64,000 nt of DNA from Synechococcus sp. A10-1-5-1 (GCF_023115425.1 NZ_CP096032.1:868001-932000), one strand, 5' to 3'. Counted from the first letter of the stretch, positions 1 to 9,793 are shown. A program made the numbers and translations. Notes: generated by a model not told the origin, from the sequence alone.

Positions 1-1
1 A

Positions 2-307
2 GGTGACCTCTGGTTTCACGCCCAGGAGTGTCCCGGTAGCCATGTGGTGCTGAAGAGTTCAGTCGCCCCGGCGGAGGACAGCGATCTCCAGGCGGCGGCC
101 AGCCTGGCGGCCCACTTCAGCCGTGCCCGCGGCAATCGCCAAGTTGCGGTGGTCATGACCCCGTGTGAGCAGCTGCAACGGATCCCTGGAGCGGGTCCGG
201 GAACCGTCAGGCACCGCGGAGGGGAAGTCCTCTGGGCCAATCCTGAGAGCGCTGACGCGCTACTGCGCGGAGAACCCCTTAGCCTCAACGGGGATCTAGA
301 GCCATGA
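2..307 (+). CDS. NFACT family protein (RqcH/Rqc2-like), C-terminal fragment
   Basis: This is the 3' end of a gene that begins before the window. The reading frame is open from base 2 and starts with GDLWFHAQECPGSHVVLK, the NFACT-R (DUF814) signature in which a Trp/His element is followed by PGSHVV. The family (Rqc2/RqcH, formerly fibronectin-binding) binds 50S ribosomal subunits carrying stalled peptidyl-tRNA and recruits tRNA-Ala for C-terminal tailing. A basic/Gly segment near residues 70-80, before the hydrophilic end, is typical. The stop codon overlaps the tatC start as ATGA, so the two are probably cotranscribed. The family call is firm; the exact role is inferred from homologues. Confidence 0.85.
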   Translation, partial: GDLWFHAQECPGSHVVLKSSVAPAEDSDLQAAASLAAHFSRARGNRQVAVVMTPCEQLQRIPGAGPGTVRHRGGEVLWANPESADALLRGEPLSLNGDLEP

Positions 308-1152
308 GCGATCAACCCCCGGGCCAAGGCGATCGCTCCACTTCGGACGGCACCCAAAGCCCTGCCGGGTTAGCGCCGCCTCCGCCCATCAAAATTCCTG
401 CGGCCTCGCTTGAGACCGAGGCTGCTGAGACCCAAGAGGACTTCCCCTCCGAGGTGGAAATGACCCTGGTGGGCCACCTCGAGGAATTGCGTAGCCGCGT
501 CCTGCGAAGCCTGCTTGCGGTAGTGATCGGGGCAGCGGCCTGCCTGCTCTTCGTGCGTCCGCTGGTGCGGATGCTGGAGGTGCCCGCCCATGGCATCCAC
601 TTTCTGCAGCTCGCCCCGGGGGAATTCCTGCTGGTCTCCTTAAAGGTGGCGGGATATGCGGGGCTCACCCTGGCGCTCCCCTACGTCCTCTACGAGGGCC
701 TGGCCTTCGTTCTACCGGGACTGACCCGCAGAGAACAAAAGCTGGTGGCACCGGCGGTGGCCGGCTCAGCCGTGCTGTTTATGGCGGGACTGGCCTTTGC
801 CTGGTGGGCGCTGGTTCCAGCCGCCCTGAACTTCCTGGTGAATTACGGAGCGGATGTTGTTGAACCGCTCTGGTCCATCGAGCGCTATCTCGACTTCGTG
901 CTGCTCTTGATGGTGGCCACGGCCTTGGCGTTCCAGCTCCCAGTCCTGCAGATGCTGCTGGCAGCCCTGGGGCTGGTGCGTTCCGAAGCCATGCTCTCGG
1001 CCTGGCGGTTTGTGGTGATGGCTTCGGCTTTGGCTGGGGCCGTGCTGACGCCTTCAACGGACCCCATCACGATGCTGTTGCTGAGCGGAGCTATCACGGC
1101 CCTCTATTTCGTTGGCGTTGGGCTCGCTCGGGTCGTCCAGCGTCCTGCCTGA
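304..1152 (+). CDS. tatC: Sec-independent protein translocase TatC
   Basis: Multi-spanning thylakoid/plasma membrane subunit that recognises twin-arginine signal peptides and exports folded proteins. After a Pro/Ser-rich tail of about 50 residues, longer than in E. coli TatC, comes the diagnostic VGHLEELRSRV element (residues 56-66). Six hydrophobic segments follow between about residue 67 and the C terminus, with the FxxxxK-type loop around APGEFLLVSLK. The start overlaps the preceding stop as ATGA. No TatA/B gene lies in the window. The likely client PetC is encoded 0.5 kb downstream. Confidence 0.95.
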   Translation: MSDQPPGQGDRSTSDGTQSPAGLAPPPPIKIPAASLETEAAETQEDFPSEVEMTLVGHLEELRSRVLRSLLAVVIGAAACLLFVRPLVRMLEVPAHGIHFLQLAPGEFLLVSLKVAGYAGLTLALPYVLYEGLAFVLPGLTRREQKLVAPAVAGSAVLFMAGLAFAWWALVPAALNFLVNYGADVVEPLWSIERYLDFVLLLMVATALAFQLPVLQMLLAALGLVRSEAMLSAWRFVVMASALAGAVLTPSTDPITMLLLSGAITALYFVGVGLARVVQRPA

Positions 1153-1153
1153 T

Positions 1154-1489
1154 CTAAAGGAGAAACTCGCTAGCTCGGCCTTCGGGAAGCTCCAGCGGCA
1201 GAGTCATCGCCTTACCCAAGCGAGGTTTGTCGTGAGTGGTGGTGAGCCATTCACGAACCTGCCCTGCCACCCCCAGACCGTTCAAGGTGGCCACGAGCTC
1301 ATCCAACTTGGCGACGTACTGGTCAGCATCCAGGGGAAAGGATTGCTGCTCCAGATAGGCCCACATCACCTGGAGGTAGAGACGGCCCCGACGGGAGGTC
1401 AGCTGCAGGTCATAGGAGGCCTGCCAACGGCTGCGGAGGGTCTCGAGGATCTCTGCGCTAGCCAGAGGAGCAGCTGGTGACTCAGTCAC
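1154..1489 (-). CDS. DUF3067 family protein
   Basis: Small soluble protein of a family found in cyanobacteria and plastid-bearing eukaryotes; biochemical function unknown to me. The conserved core is LRSRWQASYDLQL...RGRLYLQVMWAYLEQQSFPL near the N terminus, then a helical C-terminal half ending in LPLELPEG. I chose the GTG at 1489 because the family begins shortly before the LRxRW motif. An ATG at 1594 would add about 35 unlike residues and run into the petC promoter. It converges on tatC with one base between them and diverges from petC, so it sits between the Tat translocon gene and a probable Tat substrate. Confidence 0.8.
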   Translation of the reverse strand: MTESPAAPLASAEILETLRSRWQASYDLQLTSRRGRLYLQVMWAYLEQQSFPLDADQYVAKLDELVATLNGLGVAGQVREWLTTTHDKPRLGKAMTLPLELPEGRASEFLL

Positions 1490-1620
1490 AGGAAGGCAGA
1501 CAGACGAACCGCGCAACAGCATGTTGCAGGCTTCAACCACCTGCCTGCAGTTCGGGCCCGTTGTGGGAACGACAAGGTCCATAATGGCCCCCACGTCGTT
1601 GTGGCAGCCGGCCGCCCCGT

Positions 1621-2169
1621 ATGACCCAAATTCCAGCGAGCGCCTCGAACAGTGATGTCCCCGGAATGGGTCGCCGGCAGTTCATGAACTTGCTGACCTT
1701 CGGCTCGGTGACCGGAGTTGCCCTTGGCGCCCTCTACCCGGTTGCCAACTACTTCATCCCCCCGAAGGCTGCAGGCTCCGGTGGTGGTACTGCCGCCAAA
1801 GACGAACTCGGCAACGCTGTCACCGCCAGCGGTTGGCTGAGCGAGCACCGCGAAGGTGACCGCAACCTGGTTCAGGGCCTCAAAGGCGATCCCACCTACC
1901 TGGTGGTCGAAGGCAGTGACGCCATTGGTAGCTACGGCATCAACGCCATCTGCACCCACCTGGGCTGCGTTGTGCCCTGGAACGCCGCGGCTGACAAATT
2001 CATGTGCCCCTGCCACGGCTCGCAGTACGACGCCACCGGCAAGGTGGTTCGCGGCCCCGCACCCCTCTCCTTGGCCCTGGCACACGTCTCGGTTGAAAAC
2101 GACAACGTGTTCCTGAGCCAGTGGACCGAAACCGATTTCCGCACCGGCGAGAAGCCCTGGTGGGTCTGA
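1621..2169 (+). CDS. petC: Cytochrome b6f complex Rieske iron-sulfur subunit
   Basis: Rieske protein (182 residues) that carries electrons from plastoquinol to cytochrome f on the lumenal side of the thylakoid. The N terminus has a twin-arginine-like RRQFMNLL element (residues 18-25) before one membrane anchor (about 24-46). The flexible Gly-rich hinge is AAGSGGG. The [2Fe-2S] ligands are in CTHLGC (C111, H113) and CPCHGS (C129, H132), with C116 and C131 as the expected disulfide pair. Full length for the family. It is followed by petA after 38 bases, the usual petC-petA pair. Confidence 0.97.
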   Translation: MTQIPASASNSDVPGMGRRQFMNLLTFGSVTGVALGALYPVANYFIPPKAAGSGGGTAAKDELGNAVTASGWLSEHREGDRNLVQGLKGDPTYLVVEGSDAIGSYGINAICTHLGCVVPWNAAADKFMCPCHGSQYDATGKVVRGPAPLSLALAHVSVENDNVFLSQWTETDFRTGEKPWWV

Positions 2170-2207
2170 TCTCCTCCCCAACCGTTCCCCTCTCGCCAAT
2201 ACGCCCC

Positions 2208-3140
2208 ATGCGTCGCTCCTTCTCCCTGCTGCTGAGTTCGGTTCTGGTTCTCGGCGCCCTGTTCTTTGCCCCACAGGCCAGCTGGGCTTATCCCTTCTGG
2301 GCTCAACAGCAATACGACTACCCACGGGAAGCCACCGGAAAACTGGCCTGCGCCAACTGCCACTTGGCGAAAAAGCCCACCCATGTCGAGCTGCCTCAGG
2401 CGGTTTTCCCCGATGAGGTGTTCAAAGTCGAGGTTGAAATCCCCTACGACACTGACGTCCAGCAGGTCTCTGGCGATGGCTCTCCCACAGGCCTGAACGT
2501 CGGTGCTGTCGTCATGCTCCCCGATGGTTTCCAACTGGCTCCCGCTGATCGCCTCAGCGACGAGCTCAAGGAAGAAACCGAAGGTGTCTATGTGACCACC
2601 TGGGATGAAGAGAATCCCAACATCCTGTTGGTGGGTCCTCTGCCCGGTGATGACCACCAGAAAATCGTCTTCCCGATCCTTTCCCCTGACCCCGCTGCCG
2701 ACAGCAACATCCACTTCGGCAAGTTCCAGCTGCACGTAGGCGGCAACCGCGGCCGCGGTCAGGTGTATCCCACCGGTGAGAAGAGCAACAACAGCGTCTA
2801 CAACGCTTCTGCCGCTGGCACCGTTGAATCCATCAACGCTGGTGACGCCGGAGCCTCAGTGGTGGTCATCAAAACCGCCGACGGCAACAGCGTGAGCGAC
2901 ACAATTCCCGCTGGTCCGACCGTGATCGCCCAGGTCGGTGATGTGGTGGCCGCTGGTGCTGCCCTGACCAACGATCCCAATGTCGGTGGTTTCGGACAGC
3001 TCGACGCTGAAGTCGTCCTGCAGAACCCCGTGCGCATCTACGGCTTGCTGGCCTTCTTCGCCGCCGTGGCCCTCGCCCAGATCATGCTGGTTCTCAAGAA
3101 GAGGCAAATCGAAAAGGTGCAGGCCGCCGAAGGCGTTTGA
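2208..3140 (+). CDS. petA: Cytochrome f (apocytochrome f)
   Basis: c-type cytochrome of the b6f complex that passes electrons to plastocyanin or cytochrome c6. The 310-residue protein has a Sec signal peptide (about residues 1-27, ending ASWA) and mature N-terminal Tyr28, the expected axial haem ligand. The CANCH haem site is at residues 48-52. A C-terminal membrane anchor (about 273-295) is followed by KKRQ. The open frame extends upstream to 2121, but ATG 2208 gives the normal signal peptide. Its stop overlaps the lgt start (TGATG). Confidence 0.97.
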   Translation: MRRSFSLLLSSVLVLGALFFAPQASWAYPFWAQQQYDYPREATGKLACANCHLAKKPTHVELPQAVFPDEVFKVEVEIPYDTDVQQVSGDGSPTGLNVGAVVMLPDGFQLAPADRLSDELKEETEGVYVTTWDEENPNILLVGPLPGDDHQKIVFPILSPDPAADSNIHFGKFQLHVGGNRGRGQVYPTGEKSNNSVYNASAAGTVESINAGDAGASVVVIKTADGNSVSDTIPAGPTVIAQVGDVVAAGAALTNDPNVGGFGQLDAEVVLQNPVRIYGLLAFFAAVALAQIMLVLKKRQIEKVQAAEGV

Positions 3141-3994
3141 TGTCCCTCGCTGTGTTTACCTCTCCGGGCCCCTTGCTCTTTCAGCTGGGGCCCTTTTCTT
3201 TGCGTTGGTACGGACTGCTGATCGCCATTGCGGTGCTCTGCGGCCTTGCTCTGGCCACACGTCTCGGCAAGGAAAGAGGGATCGATTCGACGCTGATTGC
3301 CGATCTCCTACCGCTGCTGGTCCTGGCGGCCGTGGTCGGAGCACGGATCTACTACGTCAGTTTTGAATGGCGTCAGTACCGCTTCAACTGGCTCGATGCC
3401 CTAGCGATCTGGCGTGGGGGAATCGCGATCCACGGCGCCCTCATCGGAGGGACCTTCGCGGTCATCCTCTACACCCGCTGGCGCAAGATTGCCTTCTGGA
3501 ACCTGCTGGATGTCCTGTTGCCATCGGTAGCCCTGGGCCAGGCCATCGGGCGCTGGGGAAACTTCTTCAACTCCGAGGCCTTCGGTCTTCCAACTGACCT
3601 GCCTTGGAGATTGACCATCCCCTTTTCGAACCGGCCGGTTGAATTCATCGATCAATCGACCTTTCACCCCACCTTTCTCTACGAATCAATCTGGAACCTG
3701 GGGGTTCTGCTGCTGCTGCTCTGGCTGTTTCGAAAGGGGATCAACGGACAAATCAGGCTCCCTGCAGGCGCCTTGAGCTGCGTCTATCTCATTAGCTACA
3801 GCTGCGGCCGCCTCTGGATTGAAGGGTTACGCATCGATCCGCTCTGCCTGATGGGAACCCCGCCCTACTGCGCAGGTGGATTGCGGATGGCACAGCTGAT
3901 CAGCTTGGCCTTGATCGCCCTTGGCGGCCTTGGCCTCTATTGGCTGTACGGCCGTAAGCGCCCCCTACCGGATCCAAGCGGAGTGACCCCATGA
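3140..3994 (+). CDS. lgt: Prolipoprotein diacylglyceryl transferase
   Basis: Inner-membrane enzyme that moves a diacylglyceryl group from phosphatidylglycerol to the lipobox cysteine of prolipoproteins. About seven hydrophobic segments, the catalytic-region [10 protein letters not shown] (H98) and the Lgt signature [13 protein letters not shown] (137-149) are present. Length (284 residues) is normal. ATG 3140 shares its first base with the petA stop; an in-frame TTG three bases earlier is less likely. It overlaps cobM by four bases (ATGA), so petA, lgt and cobM may be one transcript. Several probable lipoproteins in this window would be substrates. Confidence 0.96.
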   Translation: MSLAVFTSPGPLLFQLGPFSLRWYGLLIAIAVLCGLALATRLGKERGIDSTLIADLLPLLVLAAVVGARIYYVSFEWRQYRFNWLDALAIWRGGIAIHGALIGGTFAVILYTRWRKIAFWNLLDVLLPSVALGQAIGRWGNFFNSEAFGLPTDLPWRLTIPFSNRPVEFIDQSTFHPTFLYESIWNLGVLLLLLWLFRKGINGQIRLPAGALSCVYLISYSCGRLWIEGLRIDPLCLMGTPPYCAGGLRMAQLISLALIALGGLGLYWLYGRKRPLPDPSGVTP

Positions 3995-4764
3995 GCGAGA
4001 TGAAGGGCAAAGTCTGGATCGTGGGAGCTGGCCCAGGCGCTCCCGATCTGCTGACCCTGCGGGCAGCGCGAACGATTGAGCAAGCCGAGGTCTTGATCTG
4101 GACCGATTCGCTGGTGAATCCGCAGCTGGCCAGCATGGCTCCTGAGAGCTGCGAGCGGATCCGCACAAGCACCCTGACCTTGGAAGAGGTGATGGGTGTG
4201 ATGCTCGCCCGAGTCAAAGAAGGCAAGCGGGTCGTGCGACTCCACGATGGGGACACCTGCCTGTACAGCGCTCTCAACGAGCAGCTCTGCCGCTTGCTCG
4301 ATGCCGAAGTGGAGGTGGAGGTCGTCCCCGGACTGAGCGCCTATCAAGCAACTGCCGCTCGGTTAAAAAGTGAGCTCACCATTCCGGGCCTGGTTCAGAC
4401 GATCGTGATTGGCCGCGCTGGCGGTCGAACCGGAGTCCCTGAGACCGAAGCCCTTGAGCGACTGGCGTCATTGAAGGCTTCGCTCTGCCTGTATCTCAGC
4501 GCTCGCCACGTGGAGGAGGTTCAACGGGAACTGCTCCTGCACTACCCACCGGAGACCCCTGTGGCGATTGGCTATCGCGTCAGCTGGCCTGATGAGTGGA
4601 TCAGCGTGGTTCCTCTGAAAGAGATGGATCGGGTCAGCCGTGAACGGGAGCTGATTCGAACCACCCTCTATGTGGTGAGCCCGGCGCTTGCTGCCCCTGG
4701 GGAGGCCCGATCCAAGCTCTATTCGTTGAGCCACAACCACTTGTTCCGCGGGGGTGCCGAGTAG
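3991..4764 (+). CDS. cobM: Precorrin-4 C11-methyltransferase
   Basis: SAM-dependent tetrapyrrole methylase of corrin (B12/pseudocobalamin) synthesis that methylates C-11 of precorrin-4. The N terminus has the family's [18 protein letters not shown] pattern, then [18 protein letters not shown] and [15 protein letters not shown], and the C-terminal half carries [10 protein letters not shown]. Length (257 residues) matches CobM/CbiF. ATGA overlap with lgt. A CobT-like gene lies at 28.7-29.9 kb, so corrinoid genes are present but scattered. Confidence 0.93.
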   Translation: MSEMKGKVWIVGAGPGAPDLLTLRAARTIEQAEVLIWTDSLVNPQLASMAPESCERIRTSTLTLEEVMGVMLARVKEGKRVVRLHDGDTCLYSALNEQLCRLLDAEVEVEVVPGLSAYQATAARLKSELTIPGLVQTIVIGRAGGRTGVPETEALERLASLKASLCLYLSARHVEEVQRELLLHYPPETPVAIGYRVSWPDEWISVVPLKEMDRVSRERELIRTTLYVVSPALAAPGEARSKLYSLSHNHLFRGGAE

Positions 4765-4819
4765 CTCTGCCGCGCAGGCCATGATCTAAGCTCAGCTAGC
4801 GCGAGCGAAGAGCGCACGC

Positions 4820-4891
<72 letters not shown>

Positions 4892-4908
4892 CTTATTTGA
4901 TTCCCTTG

Positions 4909-4937
4909 GCCGGGCGCTTCTTTGCGTCCGGCTTTTT
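4909..4937 (+). terminator. Intrinsic terminator downstream of tRNA-Val
   Basis: Nine-base stem GCCGGGCGC / GCGTCCGGC (one G-T wobble) with a six-base loop TTCTTT and a run of five T. It insulates psbA from the upstream tRNA. Confidence 0.85.
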
Positions 4938-5043
4938 GATGGTCCAAGCCAGTAGCAACGGGTCATAAGCCTGGCTGATCGAGGTCATCAGCGGCTTAGA
5001 TCCCAGAACGCCTTCGGTGCAGCGAAAAACGCCTAAAGTTTCA

Positions 5044-5071
5044 TTGCTGGACATTTCCAGCTCTTCATAAA
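5044..5071 (+). promoter_or_regulatory. Candidate psbA promoter
   Basis: TTGCTG (5044-5049) and CATAAA (5066-5071) are separated by 16 bases and end 39 bases before the psbA ATG, in the only gap between the tRNA terminator and psbA. The match to sigma-70-type consensus is partial, so this is tentative. Confidence 0.3.
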
Positions 5072-5110
5072 CCGCCAAGCGCTCGCGCAAGGCATCTCTT
5101 ACCCGTACTC

Positions 5111-6190
5111 ATGACGACCACCATCCAGCAGCGCCAAGGCGCTTCTGCGTGGAACCAGTTCTGCGAGTGGGTCACCAGCACCGACAACCGCCTCTATGTG
5201 GGTTGGTTCGGCGTTCTGATGATTCCCTGCCTGCTGGCCGCCACCATCTGCTTCATCGTTGCCTTCGTGGCAGCACCCCCCGTCGACATCGACGGCATCC
5301 GTGAGCCTGTTGCCGGCTCCCTGATCTACGGCAACAACATCATCTCTGGCGCTGTCATCCCCAGCAGCAACGCCATTGGTCTGCACTTCTATCCCATCTG
5401 GGAAGCTGCCAGCCTCGACGAGTGGCTGTACAACGGCGGTCCTTTCCAGCTGGTTGTTTTCCACTTCCTCATCGGCATCTACGCCTACATGGGTCGTGAG
5501 TGGGAACTCTCCTACCGCCTCGGCATGCGCCCCTGGATCTGCGTTGCTTACAGCGCACCCGTGGCTGCTGCTTCCGCTGTGTTCCTGGTGTATCCCTTCG
5601 GTCAGGGCTCCTTCTCGGACGCCATGCCCCTCGGCATCTCCGGCACCTTCAACTACATGTTGGTGTTCCAGGCTGAGCACAACATCCTGATGCACCCCTT
5701 CCACATGCTTGGTGTGGCTGGTGTCTTCGGTGGTTCCCTGTTCTCCGCCATGCACGGCTCCCTGGTGACCTCCTCCCTGGTGCGTGAAACCACCGAGAGC
5801 GAGTCCCAGAACTACGGCTACAAGTTCGGCCAAGAGGAAGAGACCTACAACATCGTGGCTGCCCACGGTTACTTCGGTCGCCTGATCTTCCAATACGCCT
5901 CCTTCAACAACAGCCGCAGCCTGCACTTCTTCCTGGCTGCCTGGCCTGTGGTTGGCATCTGGTTCACCGCCCTGGGCGTGAGCACCATGGCGTTCAACCT
6001 GAACGGCTTCAACTTCAACCAGTCGATCCTGGATTCCCAGGGTCGTGTGCTGAACACCTGGGCTGACGTGCTGAACCGCGCCAACCTCGGTATGGAAGTG
6101 ATGCACGAGCGCAACGCTCACAACTTCCCCCTCGACCTGGCTGCTGCTGAGTCCACTCCTGTGGCTCTGCAAGCTCCCGCCATCGGCTGA
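5111..6190 (+). CDS. psbA: Photosystem II D1 protein, Glu130 type
   Basis: Core reaction-centre protein of PSII (359 residues). Key residues fall at canonical numbers: Tyr161 (Yz), Asp170, Glu189, His332, Glu333, His337, Asp342 and Ala344 around the Mn4Ca cluster, His198 for P680, and Ser264 in the QB pocket. Residue 130 is Glu, the form associated in cyanobacteria with high-light or stress-induced D1:2; Gln130 marks D1:1. A C-terminal extension of 15 residues after Ala344 would be removed by CtpA. It is monocistronic, flanked by terminators on both sides. Other psbA copies are expected elsewhere in the genome but are not in this window. Confidence 0.99.
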   Translation: MTTTIQQRQGASAWNQFCEWVTSTDNRLYVGWFGVLMIPCLLAATICFIVAFVAAPPVDIDGIREPVAGSLIYGNNIISGAVIPSSNAIGLHFYPIWEAASLDEWLYNGGPFQLVVFHFLIGIYAYMGREWELSYRLGMRPWICVAYSAPVAAASAVFLVYPFGQGSFSDAMPLGISGTFNYMLVFQAEHNILMHPFHMLGVAGVFGGSLFSAMHGSLVTSSLVRETTESESQNYGYKFGQEEETYNIVAAHGYFGRLIFQYASFNNSRSLHFFLAAWPVVGIWFTALGVSTMAFNLNGFNFNQSILDSQGRVLNTWADVLNRANLGMEVMHERNAHNFPLDLAAAESTPVALQAPAIG

Positions 6191-6248
6191 GGCTGAACCC
6201 AACCAACGATTCAGCTTCTTCTCGAACCTCGAGGACGGTTGAATCAGA

Positions 6249-6276
6249 AGCCCCCACCGAAAGGTGGGGGCTTTTT
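6249..6276 (+). terminator. Intrinsic terminator of psbA
   Basis: Perfect ten-base stem AGCCCCCACC / GGTGGGGGCT with a GAAA tetraloop, followed by TTTT. It lies 59 bases after the psbA stop and before the convergent ppx gene. Confidence 0.92.
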
Positions 6277-6309
6277 GTTGTTGGAACCCTGAATTTTGCG
6301 TGGAGATCC

Positions 6310-7902
6310 TTAGCTGACGCTCAAGGTCAAACCAACGGCCTCTTCGACATAGCTCTGGCAGGCCTGCAAACTCCAGCGCTCCAAGTTCAGGTCCACCTCT
6401 GCGGTGAGCGGCATGAGCTGGATCGCAAGGCCACCATCGCCATGGCCTTTCAGAACACAATCGGCAATCACCTTCTGGGGGCGACGATCCATCGCTACTG
6501 CCAGACGCAAGAGCAGAGCCATCGCGGACACCGTGCGGCGTTGGTCACGAGCTTCAATCAGCTGCCAGGACTCGTGGCGTTTTTTCGGCAGGGAGCGGCG
6601 GTGATAGCGAGCGATTGCAGCGACCATTAAATGCTCGCTTTGGGAATAGCCCAAGAGATCGCCGTGGCGAATCAAATACCAGGTGTGTTTGTGATACGCA
6701 CCGACATTGATGTGCTGACCGCAGCTATGCAGCATCGCCGCGGCCCACAACAACTGACGCCCCAGACCATCGTCTTGATGCAGCAGGCCTTGGCTTTGGT
6801 CGTAGAGGCGAATCGCTAGGGAAGCGACCCGCTCGGCCCGGGGGACATCCACGCCATAGCGCTGGGCTTGATGCAACACCGTCCGTTGACGAATGCTGCT
6901 TTGAAAAGCAAAGCGATCAACGATCAAATCGTTGCGCAGCATCCAATCAACAATCAGGCCTTCTCTGAGGGCTCGTTCGCTGATCACTAATTCCTCAGCG
7001 CCGATCATCCCCATCGCCGTCTGCAGAATCAACGCGCCGGGGACGATGATTTCAGCCCGTCGTTCATTCAGCGCAGGGTGTGCCCTCCGCTCGGCCGGGG
7101 TCATCGCCAACAGGCGATCGACAATCTGATCCAGTTTTTGCCGGGAGACGCGGTAACCCTGCATTCGCAAGGGCGGACGTGAATCCTCCGCTGCCGCCAT
7201 CGCCGCAACCGCCATGGCCGTTCCGCTGGTGGCGACCAACACCGGCTGATGACCCAAACGCTTGAGTCCTTCACGGACCTTCAGCACCGCAGGCTCAAGC
7301 GCCCCCTGGATAAAGGCCCGCAGGAAGGTGACCCGCTTGGCAGGCATCGGGTCGTCCTGAACGAAATCCCGCTGCAGACGGACTGCACCAATGCGGGTAC
7401 TGGTCAGGGCGTGGGAGTCGGAGCCATCGGCAAGCACCAACTCGGTGGAGCCGCCCCCGATGTCGATGATCACGTGGGGCTGATCCCCAAAGGACATGCC
7501 CGAGAGCACGCCCAGATAAATCAAGCGAGCCTCTTCCGGACCGCTGACCAGGTCGACCGCCAGACCCAATTGCTCTTGGATCGACTGCAGGAACTCCCGG
7601 CCATTGGGTGCTTCACGAACCGCGCTGGTGGCGGCCGTGACGACATCCCCAGGGGCGACACCATGGCTAGCAGCTAGTTCACTGCAATGGCGAAGGGTCG
7701 TGAAGGCCCGCTCAATCGCTTCCGGGGAAAGGTCGCCGCTGACTGGATCACGCTCGCCCAGGCGAGTCGTTGATTTTTCAGTCAGGACCACCGAAAAGCT
7801 ACGCAAGTCGGGATCGACGCTGGCGATCAACAGGTGGATCGAGTTGGTGCCGATGTCGATGCCTGCCACGGGGCGTAGGGCACCAATGCGGGGCTCACTC
7901 AC
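6310..7902 (-). CDS. ppx: Exopolyphosphatase / guanosine pentaphosphate phosphohydrolase (Ppx/GppA)
   Basis: ASKHA-fold phosphatase that removes terminal phosphate from polyphosphate and possibly pppGpp. The ATP-binding phosphate-1 motif GIDIGTNSIHLLIA is near the start and phosphate-2 IDIGGGSTELV is about 130 residues later. A helical HD-like C-terminal region follows with HSCGQHINVGAYHKH. Total is about 530 residues, normal for the long form. I chose GTG 7902 (VSEPRIGALRPVAGIDIG); an ATG at 7935 would overlap the divergent ubiA start. It converges on psbA. Confidence 0.93.
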   Translation of the reverse strand: MSEPRIGALRPVAGIDIGTNSIHLLIASVDPDLRSFSVVLTEKSTTRLGERDPVSGDLSPEAIERAFTTLRHCSELAASHGVAPGDVVTAATSAVREAPNGREFLQSIQEQLGLAVDLVSGPEEARLIYLGVLSGMSFGDQPHVIIDIGGGSTELVLADGSDSHALTSTRIGAVRLQRDFVQDDPMPAKRVTFLRAFIQGALEPAVLKVREGLKRLGHQPVLVATSGTAMAVAAMAAAEDSRPPLRMQGYRVSRQKLDQIVDRLLAMTPAERRAHPALNERRAEIIVPGALILQTAMGMIGAEELVISERALREGLIVDWMLRNDLIVDRFAFQSSIRQRTVLHQAQRYGVDVPRAERVASLAIRLYDQSQGLLHQDDGLGRQLLWAAAMLHSCGQHINVGAYHKHTWYLIRHGDLLGYSQSEHLMVAAIARYHRRSLPKKRHESWQLIEARDQRRTVSAMALLLRLAVAMDRRPQKVIADCVLKGHGDGGLAIQLMPLTAEVDLNLERWSLQACQSYVEEAVGLTLSVS

Positions 7903-7928
7903 AGTCCAATCTCTGGAGCTGAGCCACT

Positions 7929-8885
7929 TTGGCACTGCCCTTCAGCCCTAGGGTGCAAAGAATCTTTCCCCTGCTGAACGTGCCTGCCGACAGCAAGGGC
8001 CTTGGATCGTTGCTCCGGGCTTGGCTGGGTCTGCTGCGCTGGGACAAGCCCAGCGGACGGTTGATTTTGTTGATCCCCGCCGGATGGAGCCTGTGGCTTC
8101 AAGGCCAGAGCCCTCCCAGCATCAACTTGGTGGCGGCCATCGTGATCGGGGGCTTGGCCGTCAGTGGCGCCGGTTGTGTCGCCAATGACCTCTGGGATCG
8201 GCGGATCGATCCTCAGGTGGAGCGGACCCGCCAACGCCCCCTCGCCAGTGGGCAGATCGGTGTCATGGGAGCCGTGGTCCTACTGCTCATCTGTTTAATC
8301 GCCGCCTTAGCCGTGGTGCTTTGGGGCCTCCCTGCGGCCCACCGGACCCTGTGTCTGCAGCTGGCGATCGCGGCACTCCCTCCAGTGCTGCTGTACCCAT
8401 CCGCTAAACGCTGGTTTGCCTACCCACAGGCGGTCCTGGCCCTCTGCTGGGGCTTTGCGGTTTTGATCCCCTGGGCCGCCGCCCGAGGCAGCCTCCAGGG
8501 AGGCTGGCCCCTGCTCTGTCTCTGGCTCGCAACCCTGCTCTGGACCTTCGGCTTTGACACGGTTTACGCCATGTCAGATCGGGAGGATGACCGCACTGTC
8601 GGGGTCCGCAGCAGCGCTCTGAGCCTGGGCGAGCGGGCCCCCCTGGCTGTGGCCCTTTGCTACGCAGGCGCTGGTGTTTTGTTAGCGATCGCCTCAGGCC
8701 TGCAGGGCGTTCAGCCCTTCTTCTGGCTGTTCTGGATCGTCGTTGTCCTCGGTCAGCTCAAGGAGGCCCTCGCGTTGCAGCAGCCGCAACTGCCGCGTTC
8801 GGCCTACGGCCGGCACTTCAAACACCAAGTGCTCCTGGGTGCGCTCTTGCTTCTCGGCCTGGTCGCTGGGCGGATCTGGGCATGA
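7929..8885 (+). CDS. ubiA: 4-hydroxybenzoate polyprenyltransferase (plastoquinone pathway)
   Basis: Membrane prenyltransferase that attaches the solanesyl chain to 4-hydroxybenzoate, in cyanobacteria for plastoquinone. The two Asp-rich Mg-diphosphate motifs are NDLWDRRID (residues 86-94) and DTVYAMSDREDD (210-221). About eight hydrophobic segments surround them. Length is 318 residues; a start a few codons further in cannot be excluded because the first 25 residues are poorly conserved in type. Its stop overlaps the next gene (ATGA). Divergent from ppx. Confidence 0.9.
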   Translation: MALPFSPRVQRIFPLLNVPADSKGLGSLLRAWLGLLRWDKPSGRLILLIPAGWSLWLQGQSPPSINLVAAIVIGGLAVSGAGCVANDLWDRRIDPQVERTRQRPLASGQIGVMGAVVLLLICLIAALAVVLWGLPAAHRTLCLQLAIAALPPVLLYPSAKRWFAYPQAVLALCWGFAVLIPWAAARGSLQGGWPLLCLWLATLLWTFGFDTVYAMSDREDDRTVGVRSSALSLGERAPLAVALCYAGAGVLLAIASGLQGVQPFFWLFWIVVVLGQLKEALALQQPQLPRSAYGRHFKHQVLLGALLLLGLVAGRIWA

Positions 8886-9793
8886 ACGAGCGCCCCTGGC
8901 CCCAGCCGCTTCAGTCTGGGGATCGCGTTCAGCTTGCCGCCGCCAGTTCCGCCCTCCAGGGCGAGGCCATCAGCCGTCTGGAAGCGGGGATCGCCGTGCT
9001 TCAGCACTGGGGCCTCGAGGTCAGCAGCCATCACAACCTTGAGCGGCACTGGGGCTACTACGCCGGCACGGACCAGGAACGCCTGGCTGACCTGCAGGCC
9101 TGCGCTCCTTTGGTGGCGTGCATTCGAGGCGGCTGGGGCTCGGCTCGACTGCTGGAGCATCCGCTGATGGATGACCTGCTGGGGGCAGCCTCCTCCCACT
9201 GGCTGCTGGGCTTCTCCGATGTGACCTCCCTGCTCTGGGCCCGTCAGGCTGCAGGCATTCCAGGCGGCGTCCATGGACCGATGCTCACCACCTTGGGCGC
9301 AGAACCCGAGTGGAGCCAAGAGCGTCTGCGGGCCCTGCTCTTTGGGGAGCCTCTTCCTGCTCTGAAGGGGACGAGCTGGAGCGAAGGTCAGGCGAGGGGC
9401 CCCTGCCTGGTCGGCAATCTCACCGTGGCCACGCACCTGCTGGGCACACCCCACCTGCCGGAGCTGCGCGGAGCGATCTTGCTCCTCGAAGACGTCGGTG
9501 AGGCTCCCTATCGAATCGATCGGATGCTCTCCCACTGGCGCCTCAGTGGAGCCCTCCAGCAAGTCGCAGGCATTGGTTTTGGCAGCTTCAGCGACTGTGA
9601 GGCGGATGAGGAGGACGCCCGCGACCCCCAACGGTCCTTTGGTCTCAACGCAGTGCTGCAGGAGCGCTGCGGTGACCTCGGAATCCCAGTGATCGCCGAC
9701 CTGCCGTTTGGTCATCGCTGCGGCAACGCCGCAATCCCCATCGGACGCATGGGGCATCTGGACGGGACGACGGGAGAGCTGCAGCTGCTCTAG
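8882..9793 (+). CDS. LD-carboxypeptidase (peptidase family S66)
   Basis: Likely cytoplasmic muramoyl-tetrapeptide carboxypeptidase that trims the terminal D-Ala during peptidoglycan recycling; MccF-like self-immunity enzymes share the fold. The chain shows [11 protein letters not shown], then the nucleophile-region [13 protein letters not shown], the [17 protein letters not shown] block with the catalytic Glu, and LPFGHRCGN with the catalytic His. At 303 residues it is full length. The ATG at 8882 overlaps the ubiA stop by ATGA, although the frame is open further upstream. The 3' end overlaps convergent ispD by four bases. Confidence 0.88.
   Translation: MNERPWPQPLQSGDRVQLAAASSALQGEAISRLEAGIAVLQHWGLEVSSHHNLERHWGYYAGTDQERLADLQACAPLVACIRGGWGSARLLEHPLMDDLLGAASSHWLLGFSDVTSLLWARQAAGIPGGVHGPMLTTLGAEPEWSQERLRALLFGEPLPALKGTSWSEGQARGPCLVGNLTVATHLLGTPHLPELRGAILLLEDVGEAPYRIDRMLSHWRLSGALQQVAGIGFGSFSDCEADEEDARDPQRSFGLNAVLQERCGDLGIPVIADLPFGHRCGNAAIPIGRMGHLDGTTGELQLL

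Noticed and set aside
4893-5090. 65-residue minus-strand ORF between tRNA-Val and psbA
   Set aside because: Its C-terminal codons are the tRNA terminator hairpin and its start lies in the psbA leader; it matches no family I know.
5099-6460. Long minus-strand ORF (453 residues) antisense to psbA
   Set aside because: Mirror of a highly biased GC-rich coding frame; His/Val/Gly-rich composition and no recognisable domain.
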